Shown piece by piece: positions 10,076-21,107 of a DNA stretch of 64,000 nucleotides. The translations under genes were made by a program, and so were the position numbers. The number at the start of each line of letters is the position of its first letter. The stretch's first letter is position 1. The notes under the pieces are model-generated. The model was given only the letters and a program-made list of their open reading frames with translations. It ran no database searches and had not been told where the DNA came from. Origin of the DNA: Nymphaea colorata (taxonomy: Eukaryota; Streptophyta; Magnoliopsida; Nymphaeales; Nymphaeaceae); assembly GCF_008831285.2 (NCBI RefSeq), contig NC_045139.1:10504704-10568703 (forward strand), read 5' to 3'.

Positions 10076-12991
10076 CTAGGATTTGCTTGCAGCAATGGCT
10101 ATCAGAACACGTACGGATGTGATTTTCGCAACAGGACTAAAAGTTTCTTCAAAATCAATATTATACTGCTGAGAAAATCCTCTCGCGACTAGTCGAGCCT
10201 TATATCTATCAACTGAGCCATCTGTCTTTCTTTTTATTTTGTAAACCCATTTACAAGTAATGGGCTTTACTCCTGCAGGCTTTGGTACGAGCTCCCAGGT
10301 TTCGTTATGCTCCAATGCCTTTATTTCATCTTTCATTGCTGATTGCCACTTTTCAACATCTTTTGCTTCTTCAAAAGAAGCTGGCTCGATCTCCTCCATG
10401 ATGGCACAGTCTGCATCTACATACTTGGGATTTGGTTTTGGTATTCTTGTTGATCTTCTTAGTGTCATGGGTGCTTCTTCTGGCTCTTCACATTGTGATG
10501 GTCTTTCTTCTTCTGCACTTCTTCGTTGGACTGGACTGACTCCTGTTCTCCATGGATCTGCACGTTCTTCTCGTCTTGGACTATGTTCAGGCATCTGAAC
10601 TTGCTTATCTAGTTGTCTTGCTTCTATGTCTTCAGACTGAGGCTCTCCGTGATTTATCTCAAACTGTATTTTGTTTTGAACGTCTCTTTCAAGAACTGGA
10701 GAGTCTGGAAGCGTCTTCTTCTCTTCTGACCACCACGATGATGCTTCATCGAAGATGACGTCGCGAGAAACATAAACTTGTCCTGTGCTAGGATTAGCAC
10801 ATCTCCATCCTTTCCGATATGGGTCATATCCGACAAAGACACACCTCTGTGCCTTTTTGTCGAACTTAGTCTTGTGCTGCTCAGATATAAAAACATAACA
10901 AACACAACCAAATAATCGAAAATAACTCACAGATGACTTCTTTTTATAAAGCATTTCATATGGAGACTTGAAATTAAATCTTGGCATTGGTAGTCGATTA
11001 ATTACGTGTATAGCAGTGCTGACACACTCGGCCCAAAATCTTGGTGGCATGTTCTTTGCATGCATCATGCTTCGACACGTTTCTGCTATGTGGCGGTTCT
11101 TCCGTTCTGCCACTCCATTTTGTTGAGGCGTATAGGCGCATGTAAATTGCCTACGAATACCATGTTGCTTCATGTACGCCATGAACATGTCTGATGTATA
11201 TTCGCCACCATTATCGGTTCGTAGACACTGAATTCTATGCCCAAGTTCATTTTTCACCATCTGGTGAAACTCCTTAAATTTTTCAAGTGCTTCAGACTTT
11301 TCTTTCATAAAATAGACCCAAGTATACCTTGAAAAGTCATCAATAAAAGTGATAAAATACCACTTACCTCCAACTGATGGGTCTGGTACTTTGCCGAATA
11401 CGTCTGAATGCACAAGCTCGAATGGCGCTTTAGCTCTATATTTTGATTCTTTGTATGGCCTCCTGTGCGCCTTTCCATATTGACATCCTGGGCATACTTT
11501 ATCTGTTCGTACCTCAAGCTTGGGCAGACCAATCAACTGCCCCTTATTAGACATCTCCCGAAGTTTGTTGTATCCAACATGAGCGAGTCTCTCATGCCAG
11601 ATATCTGCAGTGTCATGCTTCTTTGCTTTGTCAATATATGTTGTTTCTGCTGACAAGACATATATTGACTCAACTTTCCTTCCTTCAAACATGGGAGTTC
11701 CTTGAACATCTGCATCCTTATAAACTTTTATATCATTTGGGCCGAACACAACATAGTGCCCTAAAGCTGTAAGTTGTGGCACAGACAACAAATTCTTTGT
11801 CATTCCTGGAACATGATAAACGTTCCGTAAAATCCTGTCTTTGCCAAAATTGGCTACAACCTCTGCTTCTCCAATATGTGCCACTGGGAGCTTTGTGTTG
11901 TTAGCAGTAACAACAACTCGATTTCCATCATATTCTTTCAGACTTATGAACTTGCTCTCATCACTGGTCATATGATTTGAGCATCCAGAATCAATTATCC
12001 AATCAGTTTGATAATTGATCTTCTCTTCCTTTTCTTTTACTGGTTTTGTATGGGCGGAATTACATCCTTCTTGCATAATATTTTCTTTTACCTCCATTGA
12101 GTACAAAAACGAATTTTTCTGTACAGTCTCATTAGCTCCCCCATTTTGCTTACTTGTCATGACTGCATTTCCTTCATTTATTCTGACTCTGCAGTCACGA
12201 GCAATATGACCCAATTTCCCACATCTAAAACATTTCACTTTTGGTCTCCACTGCTGTGTAGTTTCTCTTGTTTTCTTTTCTATATTTTTCTCTTTCTTTT
12301 CAGCAATATTCCTACTTGGAGACCGAATGACTGGCTTAGCTGGCCATCGTGATCTCTGACCCTTACTAAATAAAGCTTTCTCATTATTTCCCTTGAGAGA
12401 AAGCCCGACCATTTGCTTCGCTAATGTTTCTTGATTAATCAAGAGATTTTCTAACTCCAACAAAGTTGGTTGAACTGGCCAGCCTTGAACACCAATTATA
12501 AAACTACCAAATTCTGGACGAAGTCCGCGAATAAGTATTCTCCGCATACGGGCCTCACTAATTTTAGACTCAGGGTCGATTTGAGATATCTCTCTACAAA
12601 TATTTTTAACCTTCATAAAATATTCTGCTATCGACATGCTTCCCTGAGTTAATGTAGCTAGATCATTTTCTAATAATTGTAGGCGAGCATCATTAGCTCG
12701 AGAAAATAGGGTTGCAAAAGCATCCCATGCTTCTTTAGGAGTCGTAGCATCTCGTATATGCTCTAATAAATCTTTCTCAATTGATACTTTAATTGCAAAT
12801 AGAGCTTTCCCTGCTTTGATCATCCATTTCTTTTTAGCTTCTTCATCGACAGGAATATTACTGTCAGATCCCAATACTATCTCCCATAATTCCTGTCCTA
12901 AAAAATACGACTCCATACATGATTTCCAATAGCCGTAATTGCTATTGTTAAGTTTCTCAATATTGTTTAATGCAACTGCTAATGCCGCCAT
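10076..12991 (-). CDS. Copia-B gag-protease-integrase-RT (N part), 971 codons
   Basis: A long open frame encodes most of the Copia polyprotein, which packages, processes, copies and inserts the element. Gag occupies residues 1-230 (LTR-copia gag family). A zinc knuckle CX2CX4HX4C is at about 254-267. The protease active site DSG is at about 334. The GAG-pre-integrase zinc region is near 464-512. The integrase core has the D530, D593, E629 triad with 35 residues between the last two. The RT N-terminus begins near 885. The frame ends at a TAG (10076-10078) where relatives have Trp (TGG). The same frame reopens at 10063, so this is a single nonsense mutation. Start chosen: ATG 64 bp inside the LTR end, matching other Copia Gags. 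Confidence 0.93.
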   Translation of the reverse strand: MAALAVALNNIEKLNNSNYGYWKSCMESYFLGQELWEIVLGSDSNIPVDEEAKKKWMIKAGKALFAIKVSIEKDLLEHIRDATTPKEAWDAFATLFSRANDARLQLLENDLATLTQGSMSIAEYFMKVKNICREISQIDPESKISEARMRRILIRGLRPEFGSFIIGVQGWPVQPTLLELENLLINQETLAKQMVGLSLKGNNEKALFSKGQRSRWPAKPVIRSPSRNIAEKKEKNIEKKTRETTQQWRPKVKCFRCGKLGHIARDCRVRINEGNAVMTSKQNGGANETVQKNSFLYSMEVKENIMQEGCNSAHTKPVKEKEEKINYQTDWIIDSGCSNHMTSDESKFISLKEYDGNRVVVTANNTKLPVAHIGEAEVVANFGKDRILRNVYHVPGMTKNLLSVPQLTALGHYVVFGPNDIKVYKDADVQGTPMFEGRKVESIYVLSAETTYIDKAKKHDTADIWHERLAHVGYNKLREMSNKGQLIGLPKLEVRTDKVCPGCQYGKAHRRPYKESKYRAKAPFELVHSDVFGKVPDPSVGGKWYFITFIDDFSRYTWVYFMKEKSEALEKFKEFHQMVKNELGHRIQCLRTDNGGEYTSDMFMAYMKQHGIRRQFTCAYTPQQNGVAERKNRHIAETCRSMMHAKNMPPRFWAECVSTAIHVINRLPMPRFNFKSPYEMLYKKKSSVSYFRLFGCVCYVFISEQHKTKFDKKAQRCVFVGYDPYRKGWRCANPSTGQVYVSRDVIFDEASSWWSEEKKTLPDSPVLERDVQNKIQFEINHGEPQSEDIEARQLDKQVQMPEHSPRREERADPWRTGVSPVQRRSAEEERPSQCEEPEEAPMTLRRSTRIPKPNPKYVDADCAIMEEIEPASFEEAKDVEKWQSAMKDEIKALEHNETWELVPKPAGVKPITCKWVYKIKRKTDGSVDRYKARLVARGFSQQYNIDFEETFSPVAKITSVRVLIAIAASKS

Positions 12992-13041
12992 AATTTCAGG
13001 ATATAACTATTCCAATAAATCGGCCCTCAAACAGAACCTCG

Positions 13042-13053
13042 CTCTGATACCAA
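13042..13053 (-). promoter_or_regulatory. Copia-B primer-binding site
   Basis: The minus strand reads TTGGTATCAGAGCG just after the LTR end, matching the initiator Met-tRNA complement TGGTATCAGAGC exactly. Confidence 0.9.
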
Positions 13054-13054
13054 T

Positions 13055-13642
13055 TGTTGGAAAACGTAATGCGGGCCCTAACTCAGCTACAAACTCAAAT
13101 TTATGCGGAGAAAATCTAGCAGAGTCTCGACGTCCAAACTGATACTTAATAAGAACTTGGCAAAGTATACTTGAACAAGTAAACTATTTATTCATCAAAT
13201 TGGATATTACAAAAGAGGGCTTAAGAAAACTCACCTCGACTCACGCAGTGAGCTAACATACCCAACGCCCTTGCAGCATACACTTGAAACTTTAACTCGA
13301 GTTCACAAAGTGAATACACGAGCTAACACTCACCAGCTCATAAAATGAGCACACACCCAACTCACAAAGTGAGAACCTAAGATCACTCAACTTGATTTTT
13401 CTCCTTACACTCTCACTATGACCCAACGTCCCTATTTATAGGGAGATGAAGTCGGTGGTGGATGCTTCCACCGACTTCCACATTTACTTTTCTTTATTTT
13501 ATTTAATTATTATTTTTCTTCTTTAATCATTACATAACCACCAACTTAAAATTGAGACTCTCACCGACTTTACAAATGAAGAGGCTACAAGCCTCTTGAG
13601 TCATCTCGACTCTTCCAAGAGAGTCGGTGATGACTCTCTACA
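13055..13642 (-). repeat. Copia-B 5' LTR (588 bp)
   Basis: On the minus strand it starts TGTAGAGAGTC and ends TTTTCCAACA next to the primer site. A TATA box (TATAAATAGG) lies on the minus strand at 13431-13440. Several GTCGGTG/CACCGAC-type inverted motifs (CACCGACTT and its complement) occur in U3 and may be promoter elements. Confidence 0.96.
13431..13440 (-). promoter_or_regulatory. TATA box of Copia-B 5' LTR
   Basis: The minus strand reads TATAAATAGG, a strong plant TATA box, within the 5' LTR. Transcription would start some 30 bp downstream, near 13400. An identical copy is in the 3' LTR at 8631-8640. Confidence 0.8.
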
Positions 13643-13647
13643 TCAGA

Positions 13648-14790
13648 CGCCCTTCAACTCTCATCAGCTGAGGTGCTTCATCCCCTGCCTAAGTATGCCA
13701 TGATATCTATGGAGATCCCAATCTAATCATCATAACACAGACTCCTCTCCTTCCATTCCCCTCTCCTCCTCATCTTCTGATGCATCGCCTTGCTCCACTA
13801 AGCACATGTGGAGACACTTGCAACGGTGCCCTGATGAGTGGTGACCACAGCCAGTCATAATGAAAGCAAATTCCTTGGTATCTCTTCTCTTTGATCTGTT
13901 TGGGTGTAAGGTGCCTTACCACATATTTAGGCATTGTTGGGATCTTGGGCCTTCCTATTGTCGTATGTTCCTTCTTTGTCGACTCAGCCTGCAGCATGTT
14001 CGCTCCTCTACACTCCACCCATCCACGGTTAACCGGAGTTCATGTGACGGTTCTTCTCCTCTACAGTGTGAGCTAGTTCGAAGCACTCTAAGAGGTTGCA
14101 TGGTTTCATGACCTGCACCTTAATGCTGATTTCTTCCTTCAGACTGCCTACAAAGGCCCCAATTAGCGCTTCTAGAGGCCAGCTTCTTACCATGTTATTG
14201 ATGTTCTCAAACTATTTTTTGGTATTTTGTAACAGTTCCTGTCTGCTGAATCATACAGAGTTCGATGTTGTAATCAAGGTAGGCCGACAAACCGAAGCAT
14301 TGCGTAATTGCTCCTACCAGAGATTCCCAATTGGGTTTCCCTTGATGCACCACCATTCAGCGGTACCACCGAATGGCCGATCCTCCGAAATGGACTGCCG
14401 CGTGCTTCACCCTGTTATCACCGACTGTCCCCTAGCAGTCAAAATATTGTTCCGCCTTGATGATCCAACTCAACATATCTTTGCCAAAAAAAATTTGGGA
14501 AATCCATCTTCATCAGTCACTATAAATAGTTTCCGGTGGAGTTCGCCTGATTTGCAGAACTACGCCCTTGATGTTCATCTGTTTCCGCTCACTCCGGACT
14601 GGGGATTTGATGGCGAGTTTGCTGCAATACCTGACGCACCAAATTGGCCAACACCTCCTGACTTGTGAGAATTGCGTTGATTCGTCCATCCATATTGTCC
14701 AGATACTGCTCCATCGCCTGACTCATCCCTCAAGTTGCTCTGCGGCTGCCTTGGCATCTCAAGCAGTAACTCTCTCTGCCGCCATCTAGC
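13648..14790 (-). pseudogene. Gypsy G1 gag region (broken)
   Basis: The minus strand from about 14790 carries the gag gene, with a start near the primer site and a Gln/Gly/Ser-rich N-terminal stretch. Downstream, at 13770-14018, lies the pre-nucleocapsid motif RHLTPKQIKEKR followed by a CFHYDW segment. In relatives this is a CxxC zinc-knuckle start, so one cysteine is Tyr here. Frames change several times, so no intact Gag can be made. The matching region in the second copy is 40060-41109 plus 44101-44150. Confidence 0.75.
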
Positions 14791-14800
14791 TCTGATACCT
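14788..14800 (-). promoter_or_regulatory. primer-binding site of Gypsy G1
   Basis: Directly inside the 5' LTR the minus strand reads AGGTATCAGAGCT, close to the complement of the initiator methionine tRNA 3' end (TGGTATCAGAGC). Confidence 0.8.
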
Positions 14801-15078
14801 TGTCAGTTCTCCCACAGAACCTACTCACGCACGTGGGCAGAAGGCCAGCTTCAACCAAGTAATCAGATTCTCATTAGGGTAAACTTCACTTTGAGGTAGT
14901 GTCAGTATATATAGGCTCGGTGGGTTATTACATGGGTCCGCCTATTGACCCACTAATCCACCCCACTACCAGTAAAGCATTACCTGTAAATAGAAAATAA
15001 AGGCACACGAAGTAAAGGAAGTAAAGTAAACTATGTTGTAAAGCAACTTTCAGCCTGGACAGACTTCAGAGCCTAACA
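14801..15078 (-). repeat. Gypsy G1 5' LTR (278 bp)
   Basis: On the plus strand it runs TGTCAGTTC...GCCTAACA, so on the minus strand it starts TGTTAGG and ends GACA next to the primer-binding site. It matches the LTR at 44153-44435 and the partial LTR at 1-65. It carries the Gypsy promoter; a tatatatagg stretch near 14910 may relate to this. Confidence 0.88.
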
Positions 15079-15710
15079 CAAATAGAATTGATCACTTAAT
15101 AAATCCTATTATACACAAGCTGCAAGAGCAACAAGGTGACATAATTTAACAAAATAAATTGTAATTTTCATGTTGGCAGTTCACCAACATAAATTTGGGC
15201 GTCATTCAGTAGCAAAGGAGTCAAAAGTTGCTTATGTTTGATTGTGAAATGGAAAGGGATAAGTGTACATCTTTGTTTGGACAATAATAAGGACTAAGAA
15301 GCAGTGGCACTTCCATGTACACCAGCCGTCCAGATCAAATTCATAAAAATTATAGGTAACTAAAAAAAAGAAAGAAACTTGTGTTAGTATTATCGGTGTT
15401 ACAACAGCAAAAACAAAAGCAACAAAGTATAATATCACAATGCAAAAGACAATGGTTAGTTACATCTCTGTTTGGACAACAATAAGAAGCAGAAGTACTT
15501 CCCAGTACACCAGCCATCTAGATCAAATTCAACAAAATTCTAGGTAAATGAAATAAAAAAAAAAACCGTGTTAGTATTATCGGTGTTACAGTAGCAGAAA
15601 CAAAAGCAACAAAGTATAATATCACAATGCAAAAGACAATAATTTACTGCACCATGGAATCCTACTAGTTATTGGTGATCATTGATGAATTTCTCTTAGC
15701 CGGATCAAGT
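15079..15710. repeat. duplicated flank, copy 1 of segmental duplication
   Basis: The sequence just outside the Gypsy G1 LTR is matched along its length by 44436-45053, just outside the Gypsy G2 LTR, at roughly 90% identity by eye. Because it is host flank and not element, the two Gypsy copies descend from one insertion that was later duplicated. It includes an internal tandem repeat. The minus strand holds a short open stretch with FDLDGWCTW of unknown meaning. Confidence 0.85.
15262..15648. repeat. two tandem units of ~195 bp
   Basis: Unit 1 (about 15262-15455) and unit 2 (about 15458-15648) share the order: TTTGGACAA..., CAGTACACCAGCC-like, ATCAAATTC, a poly-A stretch, TTATCGGTGTTACA and CAATGCAAAAGACAAT. 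The same pair occurs at 44615-44795 and 44799-44990, so the tandem duplication is older than the segmental duplication. Confidence 0.85.
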
Positions 15711-16985
15711 TAAACCAGGTTATACTATAAAGTTTTTCTCTATCATGTAGCAGGGGGATGGTTATGTGCACTAAGTTGTATCATGCACAATTCCTTATGC
15801 ATGACATGTGTTACCTTGGCCGACTTCTAAGGGTAAGTGTCATGCATATGGACCTTTATGCTGGGTATAGTTGCCACATGCTATGCATATAACCACCTTC
15901 ACATATTGCCCATTTTGGCGGCCTGAGTGCATCCCTCTTGGAAATTAGTAAGGCCTTATCTAACCTGGCTAGCTTCCCTACGGAAAAGTTAAAGCAGATG
16001 TAGAGATCGTGGAATGGATCCACTTGGATCCGGCCATAACTGACGTTCATTTGCTAATGTCTCGATCGTTTTTATTTCAATATACAGCTTGGGCTCTGAC
16101 GTTGTAGATATCCAGTAGCACACAAAGCCATTATCAAGCTCCAGTTGACTACAAGAAAGTCTACTATATATTTTCATAGCCTCTCTATGTGTTTACTCGC
16201 AGAAATTCATTGACAAAGGTAATTCATTCAGAGTGTAAATTGTAAAGGGGAAAATATCCAACATTAACTTAGAAATAAATGAGAGAGAGTGTGGTGCATT
16301 TATGTGCCATTAATTTCCCCGTTCATGTTCATATGAATGCAAGGTCAACCTTACATTAAAGTTTTTAAAAACTTAGGTTGTGTTTTACAAAAAACTGCGA
16401 TAGACTTAATCAGCTTAGTGGTATGATCCACAAGGAGGACTGCTTGCTACAAATGAATTCTCTCTCTCTCAATGACAACCGGGGAATATTGTGTGCTATT
16501 AGACGGCAAACAAAGGGGTAACCTGATCTTAGTTCTGCCTAGAAGGAACTGGGTATGGTATGTTAATTCCTGTATTTGCCTGATCCCTAACCAAACCCAA
16601 GGGCAAAAACACCGCACAACCAAATTGGAGGCTATCATTATGTTGATATGTCAATGTTCTTGTAGACATACAGTTACCAAGAGAGACAGTTAGTTGAAAA
16701 TGAGCAGAACTTAAAATTAGCCAACATTGGAATTTTGAATTATGTTCCCACTTGAAGTCGAATTTTATATATCTGTCTCCCAAAATTTATTATTTTGGGG
16801 TCGTTTGGCAGCATGGATACTATGAGATTGTTCTCACAAATCTGCCTCAAAAACACATTGTGATTGTTTCATCATTATACTCATAGAATGTCTTGACCCC
16901 TTTGTAATAACCTCTATGCCTGTACACCCAAGGCTTGAGGCATTGAGTCAAGATTGTCTTCACAAAGGGGTGCTTTGTAGATTCT
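15711..16985. other. intergenic, no gene recognised
   Basis: AT-rich DNA with only short open frames on both strands. A GGGGTCGTTTGGCAGC start at 16797 and a GACCCC end near 16902 resemble MITE ends, but no convincing target duplication is seen. Confidence 0.5.
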
Positions 16986-16989
16986 TTGG

Positions 16990-17310
16990 TTTCAGTCACT
17001 ACAGATATGGCTTAATCCATGCATTAGCAAAGCATGATTTTCAAAATTATTGAATTGTGGGCTGCTTGTGCTGCTTATTAGTTACTTGGATTTGCAGTGA
17101 CTGTGCAATTAAAAAATGGGACATTCCCCAACCCCTCATTTGAAAGCTCCTATCTCCTCAAGTAGTTAGTATAGTGGTTTCAATGGAGCGTCCGACCTCT
17201 TAACAAACCTGAGCTAGAAGGTTGCTACTAAGCAACAAGCAACTCTTCATGTTTTCAGAAAATTTTGATCTTAAATGAAGATTAAATCTACATGAAGAAA
17301 AGCAAGGTGA
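16990..17310. repeat. dispersed duplicate of 36112-36440
   Basis: Sequence from ATATGGCTTAATCCATGCAT to the TCTTAAATGAAGATTAAA area matches 36112-36440 in the same orientation, with many substitutions and small indels. No coding potential is evident. In the duplicated region its order relative to the Gypsy copy differs, so it is either part of a more complex duplication or an unclassified repeat. Confidence 0.75.
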
Positions 17311-18180
17311 CCTTAAATACTACTAGCTAGGTTCAACTAATTGGAGGTGTAAGATCGATGTGTGCCACTGTTTTGGGTAAGCAAATTAACCAAAAACATA
17401 ACAAAGAGCTATTGCCTCTTCATTCAGCCTCTTAATTAGGGTAGCCTCTTGCTCTATAGAATAGTACTAGTGCATGATCTTTCCTCATCAAATAATTCAT
17501 GCACGGATGACAAGAAAATCCGTTATTCCCTACAACATAGAAAGACCTTTGATCTCAACCATCGACCAGCCTTCCTTCCCTTACCTTGAAATTGTGATAC
17601 CATTTGAAAGCCTTAATCATAATATTTAGCACTAATCGTTAAAAATTTTACTCTCTAAAAAAATGGCACATTGTCAGTTGGTTTTTTATCCATTATAACG
17701 AACCTTTTGATCCCGAATAGGCATCACAATGGGCGAGGACTAACATATTGTCATGTTTACTTATGGTAAACTTGCTAAAGCTAAGGCACCACTAGCCAAT
17801 TGGTACCTTGAATTTTGAGGACAGTACATAAAATTACATAAATTATTTTGTCCAAGATGGTAGAACTCAATTGGAGCTTTCATTTGTCATGAAATTTAAT
17901 AAAAAATTAATATGTACCTCGAATGACAGCAATATATTGGCCTTTTAGTGCTGCAGAAAAGCACCAGTAAACAAGGAAAATGTGTCAGTGAAATTTGTTG
18001 GAGATGATGCAGCGGTATGACGCCCTTGAGCAGTTCTGAGTTTCCTGAGCAAGCTCAACAACAGAGTCTCCAGGATGAGCGCACAGATGGTAGAAGCACC
18101 AAAAGGGGCAGGTAGCAGCAGCTGAAAATAGGAAGAAAAAAAAAAGAAGAGATGAGGGAGAGGAAGACAATGCAGGAATC
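17311..18180. other. intergenic, no gene recognised
   Basis: Only short frames are present. A minus-strand frame near 17985-18170 begins with a hydrophobic Phe/Leu-rich run that is a translated poly-pyrimidine tract, possibly a splice acceptor. I see no gene I can name. Confidence 0.4.
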
Positions 18181-19403
18181 TACCGGTTTGCTTCTGTGAG
18201 GCTCGACAAGTCTAATCTTTTCATATTAAACCCTAGATTGAGCAGTGCTGGGTTTGTATACCAGCCTCATAGGTTTTTTTATTTCCCAGTGCATGGTGGT
18301 GATCAGTGAGAGATAGTCAGAGCAAAGGTGATGTTTATCTCAAACGAAATTCTTTTATATAAAACAGTTTTCAAGTTTAACATCGTAACTGTCAGTGGGC
18401 CCCCTCACAGTTACAAAAGGAAAGGATAGGGCTCATGGCCACTATCCATCACCTTCCACTTGATCATTAGACTGTTAGTTTGCTTCAACTATTTGTAGGT
18501 TTGCTTAATCTCAGGTTATGTGGTTTTTCATAATTGATTTACCCATTATAACTTAAATTTGTTCAAGGTTTGTAGCGAAGTTTTTTTTTTCAATGGCATT
18601 CCTTCGCAACCTTTCAAATATATCTTAGCCCATATGGGCTACATGCTTGGTAAACAAATCTTCAAAAATTTACTTAGATAAGGGAAAATCTACCATATCA
18701 TTGGTAGGCATGTAATCAACTAAGATTTCATTTTTCTCAATCATTTCATGAACATAATGGTATTTCACCATTATATGTTTTTCCTTTGAGCTAACACCTT
18801 CATTTTCCATAAGAGATATTGTTGTCTGATTATCAAGTATAGTTGAACTGGTTCATGATCAAAATCTAACTTCAAGTCTTTCAAAAACTAATGTATCCAG
18901 ACAGGAAAGGTAGTTGCGACATTACATGCTACATACTCTACTTCTTGTGTGTGCTAAGCAATACATCCATATTTCTTACAGGACCAGAATAACGCTCCAT
19001 CTCGAAAGAGAAATACATATCTAGATGTAGACTTACTGTTGTCTTTACTGCTGGTAAAATCTACATCAGAGTAGCCAACTAATGTTAACTCATCAGCTTG
19101 GTATGATAACTTCAGTCATTTTGTTCCTTTATTTTAGCAAAAGATTCTTTTTACTACTTGTCAATGAGGCCAACCAAGATTACTTTGGTAGTGACTCACA
19201 AGACCAATAGAAAAGCTTATGTCAGGTCTTGTGCATAGCATTAGATACATTAAGTTGTCAACAACCTTTGCATATAGAACATTTAACTTCTATTGTCCTT
19301 CACTTGAAAAATCACTTCTACTTAGATTTACTCCTTTAGCTATGAGAGTCTCAATCATATTGCAATCTTGCATTTAAAATATTTTTAAGATATAATCAAT
19401 ATA

Positions 19404-19649
19404 TCATTCTTGGCTCAAACTCAGAACCCTCAAGTTTCTATCTCGAGTGATCTTTATACCTAGTATATAGGATGCTTCACCCATGTCCTTCATTTCAAAG
19501 TTTTCGTTCAACCAAGTTTTTGTTTTGAATATCATTTTATCATCATTTCTAGTTAGTAAAATGTTATCGACATATAACATGACAGGATGCAAACGCGACT
19601 CCCACTTTTTCATACATATACATAGTGGTCTAGCAAATTTGCTACACAT
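19404..19649 (-). pseudogene. reverse transcriptase fragment of decayed Copia
   Basis: Contains MLYVDNILLTRND and FEMKDMGEASYILGI, the region around the RT active site. The second Asp of YVDD is Asn, consistent with loss of function. Confidence 0.82.
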
Positions 19650-20756
19650 TCAAGCTTAGTGATTGCCTTATTAAAGGCAGAATGCCACTATCTAGAAGAT
19701 TGCTTCAAGTCGTACAAAGATTTTTTTCAACTTGTATGTTTGTCTTTATTTCCTTCGGCGACATATCCTTGTGGTTGTATCATATATATAGCTTCTTTTA
19801 ACTCACCATTTAGAAAAGCAGTCTTTACATCCATCTAACAAACATCCAAGTCATAGAAGGCTATGATGGCCAGAATTGTTCTGATTGATGCAAATTTTAT
19901 AACTAGTGATTAGGTTTCTAAATAATCAATTCCTTACTTTTGGTAAAAACTTTTTGCCACTAGTCTTGTTTTAAATTTCTCAACTAATTCGCCAGCTTTA
20001 TATTTTTTTCTTTAGCACCTATTTACACCCAATGGGTCTTCTGTCCTTAGAAAGATCTACTAATTCACATACTTTATTATTTTTTATGGATTCGATTTTC
20101 TCATCCATATCATTTACCCAATCTAACGATTCATGTGAATTTATTGATTCATCTTATGTCAAATTGTTTGACATTTTGTCAATATATGTTAAATAGCATA
20201 TCTCATCTACTAGATATACGTAGTAATTATTTAAATATGAAGAAGAAGTTTTAGGTCTTTTATGACCTAACAAAGTCTGAGAAGATGAGGTACCCCATTT
20301 AGTTGGTTTATTACCATATTGTACCCCAGTTAGTTTATTGTCAGACTGTTTCTTAGATTTTTTATGCTCAGTTGGTTCATTACCAATCTGTTCCCAGTCT
20401 GTTCATTGTCACTTGTAGCTTTGAGTAAATCAGATCATTCAGTAGATCGGTTTGATCTCTCACTGGATTATTGTCCTTGTTATTGGGTTTTTCTATGAAC
20501 TCTACATCCCTACTTTCGATAAATCTCATGGTCAAGTGATGTAATATGTAGCCCTTGGATCTTTTCGGATATCCAATAAACAAACATCTTACAGATCTAA
20601 TATCTAGCTTATCCATTTTTTGATCTAAAAATTTCACATGTGCTACAGATCCCTATCTCTTGAGATATCTCAAATCTGGTTTCACGTCAGTCAATCTCTC
20701 ATCAGCAGTGGTTAGGACTGCATTGCAGGGCACTCGGTTTATAGTATACATAGTTG

Positions 20757-21107
20757 TTAACACAGCGACGCCATTTTGTTGTGGTGTTTTAGGTATTGTT
20801 TGTTACCTATTAATTTCAGTGTCTTTATAGTATTCGATGAATTCATTGATGCATACTCACCATCTTGATCAGACCTTACAACCTTGATGTATTTTCCAAG
20901 CTGTCTCTCAATTTCATTTATATATTCTTTAAATTGTTCAAGTGCTTCATAGTCATGTTTGATCAAGTAAAGACAGCCAAATCTTGAGAAGTCGTCAATG
21001 AATGTTATGAAATATAACATGTCATTATGTGTTTGGATCCTAAAAGGTCCACAAATGTCTATATGGGCAATTTTCAATAGATCAGTGGCTCGGATTACTT
21101 TAGACAA
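20757..21107 (-). pseudogene. integrase fragment of decayed Copia
   Basis: The longest surviving frame of this element. It contains the first and second catalytic-Asp regions of a Copia integrase (HIDICGPF and RSDQDGEYA; relatives usually have RSDNGGE). It ends in degraded sequence where the PQQNGVAERKN segment should be. It is non-functional. Confidence 0.82.

Larger units (their letters stand above)
8255..13642 (-). mobile_element. Copia-B, young full-length Ty1/Copia inserted in Gypsy protease/gag
   Basis: A complete minus-strand Copia element with 588-bp LTRs at both ends, exactly 4800 bp apart. It has a perfect 5-bp target duplication TCAGA (8250-8254 and 13643-13647). The LTRs differ at only two positions (8438/13238 and 8743/13543). 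At the commonly used plant rate this implies an age near 0.1 million years. The coding region is almost intact, with one nonsense codon and one frameshift. Primer-binding site and polypurine tract are intact, so the element could be mobilised in trans. Confidence 0.97.
1..15078 (-). mobile_element. Ty3/Gypsy element G1, nested host of two Copia elements
   Basis: A short-LTR Gypsy retrotransposon reads on the minus strand. From 15078 downwards the order is 5' LTR, primer-binding site, gag, protease, reverse transcriptase, RNase H, integrase, polypurine tract and the start of the 3' LTR, which runs off the window edge. Two later insertions, 2483-7348 and 8255-13642, split it; removing them and their target duplications leaves about 4.8 kb, a normal size. 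The short (~280 bp) LTR and the integrase/RT sequence resemble Reina-type chromoviruses, which is my inference. All coding parts carry stops or frameshifts, so it is inactive. The outer target duplication cannot be tested because the left end is outside the window. Confidence 0.9.

Noticed and set aside
10260-12352. Plus-strand frames of 60-112 codons across Copia-B
   Set aside because: They are antisense shadows of the minus-strand gag-pol frame.
16797-16902. MITE candidate with GGGGTC...GACCCC ends
   Set aside because: Only six to seven terminal bases pair and no target duplication of any usual length is present.
17985-18170. Minus-strand frame with a hydrophobic, signal-peptide-like start
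   Set aside because: The hydrophobic run is a translated poly-T/C tract that looks more like a splice acceptor region, and the rest matches nothing I recognise.
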